Numbered from the stretch's first letter, positions 1-6,586 are shown. The stretch: DNA of 13,574 nucleotides from Sideroxydans lithotrophicus (GCA_022736605.1 DZDB01000023.1:4615-18188), one strand, 5' to 3'. The notes: generated from the sequence alone by a model not told the origin. Numbers and translations are program-made.

Positions 1-2
1 CC

Positions 3-1724
3 ATGTCAGAAGCGCACTTTATCGTCGGCAAGGACGCCTCGCTCGAAGCGTCCATCGCCACCATGCAGGCCAAATTGCTGGCGCTGGATTTCCACGTCGA
101 GGAGCGTTCCTGGCTGAATCCGGTCGAAGGCGTGTGGTCGGTGCATATCCGCGAACGCGATTGCCCGCTGCTGTTCACCAACGGCAAGGGCGCAACGCAA
201 CTGGCCGCTCGCGCGAGTGCGCTGGGCGAGTTTTTTGAGCGTCTCAGCTGCAATTATTTCTGGTCGCATTATTATCTGGGTGAAACGCTCGCCGCCGCCG
301 ACTGGGTGCATTACCCGCGTGAAAAATGGTTCGTGCTGGACGCAGCGGGCGGCTGGCCGGATGGCCTGCTGACGCCGGAACTGCGTGCCATCTACGACCC
401 GGACGACGCGCTGGAACCCGGCTGGCTGGTGGATTTCAACAGCGGCAACGCGGCGCGTGGCATCTGCGCGCTGCCCTACGCGCGTCAGCGCGACGGCGCA
501 ACGCTGTGGCTGCCGGTCAACATCATCGGCAACCTGTACGTCAGCAACGGCATGGCGGCGGGCAACAGCGCCACCGAGGCGCGCACCCAGGCGCTGTCCG
601 AGATCTTCGAGCGTCAGGTCAAATTCCGCATCATCGCCGAGGCGCTCTGTCTGCCCGATGTGCCCGAAGCGGTGATCGCACGCTACCCGCATATTGCCGC
701 GGGCATCGCCGGGCTGCGCGCTGCCGGGTTTGGCATCGTGGTGAAAGACGCCTCACTCGGCGGGCGCTACCCAGTGCTCAACGTCACCCTGCTCAACCCG
801 CACGACCAGGGCTGCTTTGCCAGCTTTGGGGCGCATCCACGCTTTGAGGTGGCGCTGGAGCGCGCGCTGACCGAGCTGCTGCAGGGGCGTGCGCTGGATG
901 CGCTGAATGGTTTTCCCGCGCCGGGTTTTGACCGCGAAGAAATTGCCGACCCGCAGAATCTGGAAATTCATTTTGTCGATTCCAGCGGCGTATTGAGCTG
1001 GGAATTCCTGCGCGCTACGCCGGATTTCGAATTCAGCGAATGCAATTTCAGTGGCACGACCGAGCAGGAATTCGCCTGGCTGTGCGAGCGTATCCATGCC
1101 GACGGCCATGACATTTACATCGCCGACTTCACCCATCTGGGTGTGTATGCCTGCCGCATCATCGTGCCGGGCATGTCAGAAATCTATCCGATTGATGATC
1201 TGGAATGGGACAACAACAGCGCCGCCATCGCGCTGCGTCCGGCGCTGCTGAATCTGCCGCAACTGGATGACGCTGGCTGCCGTGCGTTACTGAACCAGCT
1301 CGATGAGCTGGCGCTGGACGATCAGCGTCCGGTCGCGCCACTGATCGGCATCGCCGTGGCGCCCGGTTCGCACTGGAAAGACTTGCGTGTCGGCGAACTC
1401 AAAACCCTGCTGGCGCTGGCGATTGGCGACACTGACGCAGCGCGCGATGGCTGTCACTGGCTACGCCATTTTGAGCAGATCGACGCAACGCGGCATGCGC
1501 TGTATTGCTGTCTCGATACCCTGCTTAACCTGCCGGAGCCGGGCGCATACGACGCGGCGTTGGCCAGCCTGTACGGTGCGGAAACGCTGGCACAGGCACA
1601 GGCTCTGCTTAACGGTGAGCTGCGTCTGTTCGGTTTGCCTGCGCTTGGTAGCGATGGGGCGGGCAGCGAGATTCACCAGCGCCTGCTGGCGGCATACGGC
1701 AAGGTGCGGCGGGCGATGGCGTGA
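3..1724 (+). CDS. ycaO: YcaO-type protein (RimO-associated S12 methylthiolation accessory factor)
   Basis: This 573-residue protein matches the full-length E. coli YcaO architecture (about 586 residues): an N-terminal ATP-grasp-like YcaO domain to roughly residue 400, then a helical TPR-like tail. The opening I-x-GKDASLE, the SWLNPVxxVWSVHIR stretch (residues 36-50), FTNGKGAT (58-65) and NIIGNLYVSNGMAAGN (173-188) are all close to E. coli YcaO as I remember it. Two metal/ATP-site helices are intact: SALGEFFER (72-80, E76 and E79) and TEARTQALSEIFER (191-204, E192, E200, E203). Genetic work in E. coli ties YcaO to RimO-dependent beta-methylthiolation of ribosomal protein S12; its own reaction is less settled. 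No peptide precursor, TfuA or cyclodehydratase partner lies beside it, so a RiPP role is unlikely. The ATG is 2 bases from the window edge, so its ribosome site cannot be judged. It converges on the LON-domain gene with a 3-base gap. Confidence 0.93.
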   Translation: MSEAHFIVGKDASLEASIATMQAKLLALDFHVEERSWLNPVEGVWSVHIRERDCPLLFTNGKGATQLAARASALGEFFERLSCNYFWSHYYLGETLAAADWVHYPREKWFVLDAAGGWPDGLLTPELRAIYDPDDALEPGWLVDFNSGNAARGICALPYARQRDGATLWLPVNIIGNLYVSNGMAAGNSATEARTQALSEIFERQVKFRIIAEALCLPDVPEAVIARYPHIAAGIAGLRAAGFGIVVKDASLGGRYPVLNVTLLNPHDQGCFASFGAHPRFEVALERALTELLQGRALDALNGFPAPGFDREEIADPQNLEIHFVDSSGVLSWEFLRATPDFEFSECNFSGTTEQEFAWLCERIHADGHDIYIADFTHLGVYACRIIVPGMSEIYPIDDLEWDNNSAAIALRPALLNLPQLDDAGCRALLNQLDELALDDQRPVAPLIGIAVAPGSHWKDLRVGELKTLLALAIGDTDAARDGCHWLRHFEQIDATRHALYCCLDTLLNLPEPGAYDAALASLYGAETLAQAQALLNGELRLFGLPALGSDGAGSEIHQRLLAAYGKVRRAMA

Positions 1725-1727
1725 GCC

Positions 1728-2375
1728 TCAGCCGGGGTCGACCAGGCCATGGCGTTTGAGAAATTCCCACAGAATTTTCAGCCGCATCAGGCTGTCGTTC
1801 AGTTCCAGTAAGTCCTGCTTGACGCTGGCTTTGAGCGGCAGCGTTTCGGCCAGCCGGTAGCCCAGCCAGCTGGCGTCATCAGGCCGCAGCGGTTGGGCAA
1901 AGCGTGCCTCACCGAGTTCGTCGATGATGTGATGCAGCACCGCCACACTACCGTCAAATTCCGGCGGCACGGTTTGCGTGGCCTCCGCTGCCATCAGCAC
2001 CACCTGGGCATGAATCAAGCCATCGCGCGCGGTTTCACTTTCTTCGATAAAAAAGCGTTCTCCGCCGTGCGTCATGATGTGCAGGATGCCCAGCTGTGGC
2101 ATATCCCATTGACCGATTTGCGCCAGGGTGCCAATCGCGTGCGGCGTTGCGGGTGCGCCGACTTCATTGCCTTCCTGGATCAGGCAGACACCGAATGGCG
2201 TGTCGTCCTTCAAACAGTTTTTGACCATATCCATATAGCGTGGCTCGAAAATCTTGAGCGGTAACAGCGCTTCAGGATAGAGCACGGTGTGCAGTGGAAA
2301 AATGGGAATATCCAGGCTGCGTGGCGCGTTGCCGGTGTCAAACATCAACGGCAGCTTGTCTTTTAGCCAGTTCAT
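1728..2375 (-). CDS. Small stand-alone LON substrate-binding-domain protein
   Basis: This 215-residue protein consists of the Lon N-terminal (substrate-binding) domain only. The characteristic start of that domain, DIPIFPLHTVLYPEALLPLKIFEPRY, begins near residue 22 and is followed by FGVCLIQEGNEVG, where Lon N-domains usually have G-x-G. It has no AAA+ ATPase and no Ser-Lys peptidase domain, so it cannot be a protease by itself. Proteins of this kind (COG2802-like) are common in proteobacteria and their function is not known; binding of unfolded proteins or acting as an adaptor is a guess from the domain. The ATG overlaps the ubiX stop by 4 bases (ATGA) and has a strong Shine-Dalgarno inside the end of ubiX, which supports this start over the ATG 10 codons further in. 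It is the last gene of the array. Confidence 0.88.
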   Translation of the reverse strand: MNWLKDKLPLMFDTGNAPRSLDIPIFPLHTVLYPEALLPLKIFEPRYMDMVKNCLKDDTPFGVCLIQEGNEVGAPATPHAIGTLAQIGQWDMPQLGILHIMTHGGERFFIEESETARDGLIHAQVVLMAAEATQTVPPEFDGSVAVLHHIIDELGEARFAQPLRPDDASWLGYRLAETLPLKASVKQDLLELNDSLMRLKILWEFLKRHGLVDPG

Positions 2376-3001
2376 TTCGCCTCCTCGTTAACCTCGCCCC
2401 AGCGCGCCATCAGCGTATGCGCCACGCCGAGCTGATCGAGAATCCGCGCTACGACAAAATCCACCAGGTCTTCGACGCGCTGCGGGTGGTGGTAAAACCC
2501 CGGATTGGGCGGCAGGATGACCACCCCCAGGCGCGCCAGCTTGAGCATGTTTTCCAGGTGCAGCGCCGAATAGGGCGTTTCACGCGGCACCAGTATCAGC
2601 TTGCGTTGTTCTTTGATAGCGACATCGGCGGCGCGTTCAATCAGGTTGTCTGACATGCCGTGCGCAATGGCTGCCAGCGTGCCCATGGTGCAGGGGCACA
2701 CCACCATCGCGTCGGCAGGGTTTGACCCGGACGCGACCGGCGCAAACCATTCCTCACGACCAAATGCCTGCAACTGGCCGGGTTGCGCCTGATAGCGTTC
2801 AGCCAGAAAGGCCTGCAATTCACTGGCGCGTGCCGGCAGGGTAAGGCCGAGTTCCTGTTTGGCGACGATGTGTGCGGCGCTCGACGCCAGCAAGGTCACT
2901 TTGACCCCAGCGGCGAGCAGGCATTCCAGCAGGCGCAGACCGTAGGGCATGCCGGAAGCGCCGGTAAAGGCGAGCGTGACGTGGCGCGGTGCGGGGTTCA
3001 T
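2372..3001 (-). CDS. ubiX: Flavin prenyltransferase UbiX
   Basis: UbiX attaches a dimethylallyl group to FMN to make prenylated FMN, the cofactor of UbiD-type decarboxylases, including the one in ubiquinone synthesis. The 209-residue protein has the flavoprotein fold and family motifs: TGASGMPYG (13-21, FMN phosphate loop), the LLASSAAHIV segment (37-46), a CPCTMGTLAAIAHGMSDNLIERAADV core, and LVPRETPYSALHLENM, the hallmark PRE-T-P-S element. PNPGFYHHP near the C-terminus is also typical. The start is set by AGGAGG 4 bases upstream and by a 4-base overlap with the preceding gene's stop. No ubiD is in the window, so the partner enzyme must be elsewhere. UbiX is a soluble dodecamer in known cases. 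Its position behind a Gx-type membrane protein is discussed as a finding. Confidence 0.95.
   Translation of the reverse strand: MNPAPRHVTLAFTGASGMPYGLRLLECLLAAGVKVTLLASSAAHIVAKQELGLTLPARASELQAFLAERYQAQPGQLQAFGREEWFAPVASGSNPADAMVVCPCTMGTLAAIAHGMSDNLIERAADVAIKEQRKLILVPRETPYSALHLENMLKLARLGVVILPPNPGFYHHPQRVEDLVDFVVARILDQLGVAHTLMARWGEVNEEAK
2380..2386 (-). promoter_or_regulatory. Strong ribosome binding site for the LON-domain gene
   Basis: On the minus strand GAGGAGG sits 4 bases before the ATG at 2375. It lies within the last codons of ubiX (the EE pair near its C-terminus). It fixes the start and suggests translation that is independent of, or re-initiates after, ubiX. Confidence 0.75.
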
Positions 3002-3540
3002 GCGGCCTCCTGAAGGCGGGCTGGAGCGGGGGGTGAGGACAGCAGGTGCGCGGCGATCAGCCCGTTGACCAGGCCGAATAGCAGCGCGGCGGCGGCGAAA
3101 AGCGGACTTAAATACAGCACGCCAGCGGTGGGGATCAACCAGAAATAGACCACTGCCAGCTGCCCGGCAATGTGCGCAAACGCGGCCAGTATGCTCAGGC
3201 TGACAGCACCAAACAGGCGTTGCGGCAGATGCGCCGCCAGCCCAAGCACCGCCAGACTCAACAATGCGCCTGTAAAGCTGAGAAAAAATCCCGGCGTCAG
3301 AAAGCTGCCCAGCAGCAGGCTGCCTGCCAGCACCCGCAACAGTGATACCCAGACGGCGGTCTTGAAGCCATATCGGCGCAGTACGATCAGTGTGACGATG
3401 TTGGCCAGCCCCGGCTTGACGCCGGGCAGCGGTGATGGGATCGCTGCTTCCATCAATGTCAGGCCGATCGCCAGCGCCGCCAGTTGCGCGATACGGTGGT
3501 CTGCCGGTGTGGTGTCGAGTTTAATAGTTGAGGCTGTCAT
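2998..3540 (-). CDS. Gx transporter family / heptaprenyl diphosphate synthase component I-like membrane protein (EetB-like)
   Basis: From the ATG at 3540 this is a 180-residue, very hydrophobic protein with about five membrane segments. Family marks are EAAIPSPLPGVKPGLANIVTL (from residue 31), the arginine-containing LLRVLAGSLLLGSF (67-80), the SFTGALLSL segment (88-96) and GAVSLSILAAFAHIAGQL (111-128), where the family usually has a G-A-x-x-H-N-x-x-Q pattern. Databases name such proteins Gx transporter or heptaprenyl diphosphate synthase component I, but the synthase label is historical and no transported substrate is established. A related protein (EetB, from memory) sits in the Listeria flavin-based extracellular electron transfer locus. 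A TTG nine codons upstream (3567) is a possible alternative start; the ATG was preferred because it shortens the overlap with the upstream gene to 20 bases. Its ATGA overlap with ubiX suggests coupling. Confidence 0.85.
   Translation of the reverse strand: MTASTIKLDTTPADHRIAQLAALAIGLTLMEAAIPSPLPGVKPGLANIVTLIVLRRYGFKTAVWVSLLRVLAGSLLLGSFLTPGFFLSFTGALLSLAVLGLAAHLPQRLFGAVSLSILAAFAHIAGQLAVVYFWLIPTAGVLYLSPLFAAAALLFGLVNGLIAAHLLSSPPAPARLQEAA
3006..3011 (-). promoter_or_regulatory. Strong ribosome binding site for ubiX
   Basis: On the minus strand AGGAGG lies 4 bases before the ubiX ATG, inside the 3' end of the Gx-family gene. It decides the ubiX start. Confidence 0.75.
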
Positions 3541-3976
3541 AGGCTTTGACGCGCCCGGCGATTTCAACGCTGACCTGATTCGGCAGGCAGATGGCGGCTT
3601 CGCCAGCGCGGCTGAGCCAGCCCTGATGCACGCATAGCTGGCGCGGGCCGGGGTCGGACAGCACGCGTGCGCGGTGCGCCGCGATTTCGACGCGGGTGGT
3701 GCCGAGCGGTCCGCTGACGTCGATGATACGCGGCTGGGTCAGTGCGGTTTCAAGAAATACCTGCCCGCCGCGCTTGATGATCAGGCGCTGGCCAGGTGCG
3801 CCAAACCAGAAGCTGGCTACCAGCCAGGCTACCGTCAGTGTACCGGCCAGCAGTACCAGCCAGTCGCCCGGCAGCAGTAACGCCAGCAATTTACCTTTAT
3901 GCGGTAGTGCGGGTAATTTATCCTGGCGCCGCATCGCAAGCAATTGACCTTGGCGCAGCAACGCCAGCGGGCTCAA
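3521..3976 (-). CDS. NusG domain II-containing membrane-anchored protein (EetA-like)
   Basis: Read from a TTG at 3976, this is a 151-residue protein: a repetitive basic/leucine N-terminus (4-39), one membrane segment (about 38-58) and a beta-rich domain that should lie outside the cytoplasmic membrane. The family pattern is clear in VSGPLGTTRVEIAAHRARVL and in C115-VHQGW(L)-x-RAGEAAIC(130)LPNQVSVEI; the two cysteines are conserved in the group. It is not the transcription factor NusG; only the fold name is shared. The TTG is favoured because GGGAG lies 5 bases upstream and it overlaps the rapZ stop (TTGA), as elsewhere in this operon. An ATG at 3934 would give 137 residues and has a poorer ribosome site; family members often start close to the PGDW motif (here 36-39). 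The next gene, Gx-type, is its usual partner. Function unknown; an envelope redox role is an inference. Confidence 0.82.
   Translation of the reverse strand: MSPLALLRQGQLLAMRRQDKLPALPHKGKLLALLLPGDWLVLLAGTLTVAWLVASFWFGAPGQRLIIKRGGQVFLETALTQPRIIDVSGPLGTTRVEIAAHRARVLSDPGPRQLCVHQGWLSRAGEAAICLPNQVSVEIAGRVKAYDSLNY
3861..3968 (-). repeat. Four imperfect 27-bp tandem repeats encoding 9-residue units
   Basis: Four consecutive 27-base units (3861-3887, 3888-3914, 3915-3941, 3942-3968) lie in frame in the NusG-II gene. The last two match at about 21 of 27 positions by hand count; the others are more diverged (15-18 of 27). In protein they read LALLRQGQL, LAMRRQDKL, PALPHKGKL and LALLLPGDW, just before the membrane segment. 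The last unit carries the family's PGDW motif. Confidence 0.8.
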
Positions 3977-4809
3977 CGCAACTCCCGATGGCGTACCAGG
4001 GTTTGTTCCAGCGTGGCGAAATGCGCGGCCAGGTGTTCGGCAAAATACACCGAACGATGCTGGCCGCCGGTACAGCCAATTGCCACGGTCAGATAGGCGC
4101 GGTTATCCCTGATATAGCATGGCAGCCATTTGGTCACGTAGGCTTGAATGTCCGCGAGCATTTCGGCGACTTCGGGTACCGCTTCGAGAAACGCGATGAC
4201 GTCGGCGTCGCGGCCGGTTTGCGGGCGCAGCAGCGGGTCGTAATGCGGGTTGGGCAGGCAGCGTACGTCAAATACCAGATCAGCGTCGAGCGGGATGCCG
4301 TGTTTGAAACCGAACGAGGTGATCAGCAGTGTCAGGCGCGAGCTCTGTACTGAAATCAGGTCTTTGACCCAGCCGCGCAAGGCGTTTGCGGATAAGTCGC
4401 TGGTGTCGATGCGGTGCCCGATCTGGGCAACTTCAGTCAGCAGTTCGCGCTCCAGCACGATGGCTTCGCGCAGCGAACGTTCATCGCTGGATAACGGATG
4501 GCGGCGGCGCGTTTCGGAAAAACGGCGCACCAGTGTCTCGGTTTTGGATTCGAGGAAAATCAGCCGCAGGTCAACGTGCTGCCGTAACTGTTCGACCAGC
4601 TCGGGCAGCTCCAGAAAAGAATCACCGCTACGCGCATCGACGGTAATGCCGACCTTGTGGTAGCCGCTGGCCTCCAGAAAAATAATGGTTTGTGACAGCA
4701 GATTGGCGGGCAGGTTGTCGATGCAGTAGTAGCCGGCGTCTTCCAGCACGTTGAGCACTACGCTCTTGCCGGAGCCGGACAGGCCGCTGATCAGCACCAG
4801 CCGCATCAT
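3973..4809 (-). CDS. rapZ: RapZ, RNase adapter / nucleotide-binding regulatory protein
   Basis: This 278-residue protein (E. coli RapZ is about 284) has an N-terminal P-loop, GLSGSGKS (residues 9-16), a nucleotide-binding domain with VDARSGDSF and FLESKTETLVRRFSETRRRHPL, and the conserved C-terminal domain ending in IGCTGGQHRSVYFAEHL (CTGGQHRS at 246-253), which in E. coli binds sRNA. In E. coli RapZ hands the sRNA GlmZ to RNase E to control glucosamine-6-phosphate synthase. GlmY/GlmZ are not known from betaproteobacteria, so the target here is open. It begins ATGATG; the first ATG overlaps the hprK stop by 4 bases and was taken as start. The placement after ptsN and hprK is conserved and supports a link to PTS signalling. 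Confidence 0.96.
   Translation of the reverse strand: MMRLVLISGLSGSGKSVVLNVLEDAGYYCIDNLPANLLSQTIIFLEASGYHKVGITVDARSGDSFLELPELVEQLRQHVDLRLIFLESKTETLVRRFSETRRRHPLSSDERSLREAIVLERELLTEVAQIGHRIDTSDLSANALRGWVKDLISVQSSRLTLLITSFGFKHGIPLDADLVFDVRCLPNPHYDPLLRPQTGRDADVIAFLEAVPEVAEMLADIQAYVTKWLPCYIRDNRAYLTVAIGCTGGQHRSVYFAEHLAAHFATLEQTLVRHRELR
3982..3986 (-). promoter_or_regulatory. Ribosome binding site supporting a TTG start
   Basis: On the minus strand GGGAG lies 5 bases before the TTG at 3976. It falls in the last codons of rapZ and is the main reason to prefer TTG over the downstream ATG at 3934 for the NusG-II gene. Confidence 0.5.
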
Positions 4810-5750
4810 TCGTCCAGTTCCAGTTGTTGTTGCTGGCGCGCGATGAACTGAGCGGCGCTGTCGATGCCGCGCATGTGCAGGATGTGATTGCGCGCGGCGA
4901 CCTCGACCAGCACCGCCAGATTGCGCCCGGCGGCCACCGGCAGGTGTACCCGTGAGATTTCTACTCCGAGGATGGTTTCCGATGAAGCGTGCATTTCCAG
5001 CCGCGAGGCGGTTAAGCTTGGATCGTCGGCCAATGCTTTCAGATGCACTATTAGTTTGAGGTTCTTTTGCAGCTTGACCGCCGTCTCGCCAAACAGCGTG
5101 CGGATATTCAGGATGCCCAGCCCGCGCACCTCGAGAAAATCCTGCAACATATCCGGGCAGTGCGCTTCCAGCGTATCGGGTGCCACCTTGTGCAGTTCGA
5201 CGATGTCGTCGGCGATCAGGCGGTGGCCGCGCGTGATCAGCTCTAGTGCCAGTTCACTTTTACCCACTGCTGCGTTACCGGTCAGCAGCACACCCAGGCC
5301 GATGACTTCCAGCATCACGCCATGCACACTGGTGGATTCGGCCAGTACCTGGGTAAGGTAGTGAGACAACACTGACATCAGCTGCGGGCTGGCCTGTGGC
5401 GAGGTGAACAAAGGCGTTTCGCAGCGCGCCGATGCCGCCAGCAGCGCGGGGGGTACCGCTTCGCCATTGGCGACGATGACGGCTGCCAGTTCAGTGGAAA
5501 ACAGGCTGTCGATCGCCAGCGTCAACTGCCCGGCATTCAGACTGCGCAGGTAATCCATCTCGGCACAGCCGAGTACCTGGACGCGGTTGGGATGAACAAA
5601 ATTGAGGTGGCCAACCAGCGCCAGCGAGGGTTTTTGTACCGTGTCGCCGACCAGCAGTTTTGCGCCGCCCTGCTGGCCGCTGATCCAGTCCAGTGCGAGC
5701 GTGCGCGCCAGCGCCGCGAACATCTTGCTGACCGGAATCGAGTGCGTCAT
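4806..5750 (-). CDS. hprK: HPr kinase/phosphorylase HprK
   Basis: HprK phosphorylates and dephosphorylates HPr on a serine. The 314-residue protein has the N-terminal domain (1-130, DRAGG-like region not obvious) and the kinase domain: H143 in SVHG, the P-loop GNAAVGKS (158-165), RGHRLIADD (174-182, D181/D182) and the family signature EVRGLGILNIRTLFG (207-221). The P-loop is slightly unusual: most HprK have G-x-S-G-x-G-K-S, and here Ser-Gly is Ala-Ala, although the lysine and serine that bind phosphate and metal remain. ATG overlaps the ptsN stop by one base and TGA overlaps rapZ by four, so ptsN-hprK-rapZ are likely translated together. In proteobacteria HprK works in the nitrogen-type PTS and not in sugar uptake. 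No HPr gene lies in this window. Confidence 0.96.
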   Translation of the reverse strand: MTHSIPVSKMFAALARTLALDWISGQQGGAKLLVGDTVQKPSLALVGHLNFVHPNRVQVLGCAEMDYLRSLNAGQLTLAIDSLFSTELAAVIVANGEAVPPALLAASARCETPLFTSPQASPQLMSVLSHYLTQVLAESTSVHGVMLEVIGLGVLLTGNAAVGKSELALELITRGHRLIADDIVELHKVAPDTLEAHCPDMLQDFLEVRGLGILNIRTLFGETAVKLQKNLKLIVHLKALADDPSLTASRLEMHASSETILGVEISRVHLPVAAGRNLAVLVEVAARNHILHMRGIDSAAQFIARQQQQLELDE

Positions 5751-6205
5751 CAGGCCGTCCAGCGCTGGATCAGTGCATGCGCGCTGACGGCATCGGGTGC
5801 ACCGATGAGCGCGTCACGCAGTCGCTTGTCGCTGAACATTTCCGCCAGCTCGCCTAAAATCTGCAAGTGCAGGTCGGTGGCCTGGGCGGGCACCAGCAGC
5901 ACAAACAGCAGGTTGACCGGAATGCTGTCTGGCGCGTCGAAATCGATTGGCGTTTTCAGGCGGATCAGTGCGCCGCTGGCCTGTTTCAGACCTTTGATGC
6001 GGCCATGCGGGATGGCGATGGCGTGTCCCAGTCCGGTGGAACCAAGTTTTTCACGCGCCAGCAGGCTGTCAAAAACGGTGCTGTGAGCGAGCCCGATGCG
6101 GTCTTCAAATAGTTGGCCGACGTGCTCGAATAAACGTTTTTTGCTGCCGACTTCCAGATCCAGCAGGATGTGGTCGTCAGGCAGCAGGGGAACAATGAGG
6201 TTCAT
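5750..6205 (-). CDS. ptsN: PTS IIA-like nitrogen-regulatory protein PtsN (EIIA-Ntr)
   Basis: This 151-residue soluble protein is a single PTS EIIA type-2 domain. The phosphorylated histidine is in GHAIAIPHGRIKG (H67, equal to H73 of the E. coli protein). PVNLLFVLLVPAQATDLHLQILGELAEMFSD is the usual second half. It accepts phosphate from EI-Ntr and NPr/HPr and acts by protein contact, in E. coli on potassium transport and sensor kinases, without transporting sugar. It sits between hpf and hprK in the conserved rpoN block. The ATG at 6205 has no good Shine-Dalgarno, so coupling to hpf, 14 bases away, is possible. No sugar-specific EIIB or EIIC is nearby. Confidence 0.96.
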   Translation of the reverse strand: MNLIVPLLPDDHILLDLEVGSKKRLFEHVGQLFEDRIGLAHSTVFDSLLAREKLGSTGLGHAIAIPHGRIKGLKQASGALIRLKTPIDFDAPDSIPVNLLFVLLVPAQATDLHLQILGELAEMFSDKRLRDALIGAPDAVSAHALIQRWTA

Positions 6206-6219
6206 GGATGGCGACAGGA

Positions 6220-6564
6220 TTATTCGGCGCTGCCTGCGTTATCTGCGGTCTGGTGTTTGACTGCGCCTTGCGCCTGATGCACGTCGCCGTGCTTTTCCTT
6301 GTGCTTGACGACCTGGCGATCCAGCTTGTCGGTGAGACCGTCAATCGCAGCGTACATGTCGGCGTCTTCAGCTTGTACGAAAATATCCTTGCCGCGCAGG
6401 TGGACGTTGGCTTCGACGATGTGTTTGAGTTTTTCTACCGTCATGATGACGTTGATGTCGATGACGTGGTCAAAGTGGCGCTTGACCCGGTCCATTTTGG
6501 ACACGACATAGCTGCGGATTGCGGGGGTGATTTCCAGATGATGGCCGGTAATGGTGAGATTCAT
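6220..6564 (-). CDS. hpf: Ribosome hibernation promoting factor, short form (HPF/YhbH)
   Basis: From the ATG at 6564 this is a 114-residue protein beginning MNLTITGHHLEITPAIRSYV, the typical HPF/YfiA opening, with the beta-alpha fold continuing through KMDRVKRHFDHVI and the conserved AEDADMYAAIDGLTDKLDRQVVKHKEKH segment. It binds the 30S decoding region in stationary phase and, in the short form, works with RMF in enterobacteria. It lacks the dimerising C-terminal domain of the long form; the extra 18 or so residues after KHKEKH are a polar tail. AAGG 6 bases upstream supports this ATG; the reading frame stays open 39 codons further upstream, but that extension overlaps the end of rpoN and has no family likeness. 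It lies 37 bases after rpoN, as in many proteobacteria. Confidence 0.94.
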   Translation of the reverse strand: MNLTITGHHLEITPAIRSYVVSKMDRVKRHFDHVIDINVIMTVEKLKHIVEANVHLRGKDIFVQAEDADMYAAIDGLTDKLDRQVVKHKEKHGDVHQAQGAVKHQTADNAGSAE

Positions 6565-6586
6565 GGTGTGCCTTTCTGGTGGTTGC

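Noticed and set aside
3..1724. YcaO as part of a RiPP (azoline or thioamide peptide) cluster
   Set aside because: It matches the E. coli YcaO type along its full length, including the C-terminal domain, and no precursor peptide, TfuA, dehydrogenase or exporter gene is beside it in the window.
1728..2375. ATP-dependent protease Lon
   Set aside because: Only the N-terminal domain is present in a 215-residue frame; there is no ATPase or peptidase domain and no sign of truncation.
3521..3976. Transcription elongation factor NusG
   Set aside because: There is no NGN domain; the protein has a membrane anchor and only the domain-II-like fold of a separate family.
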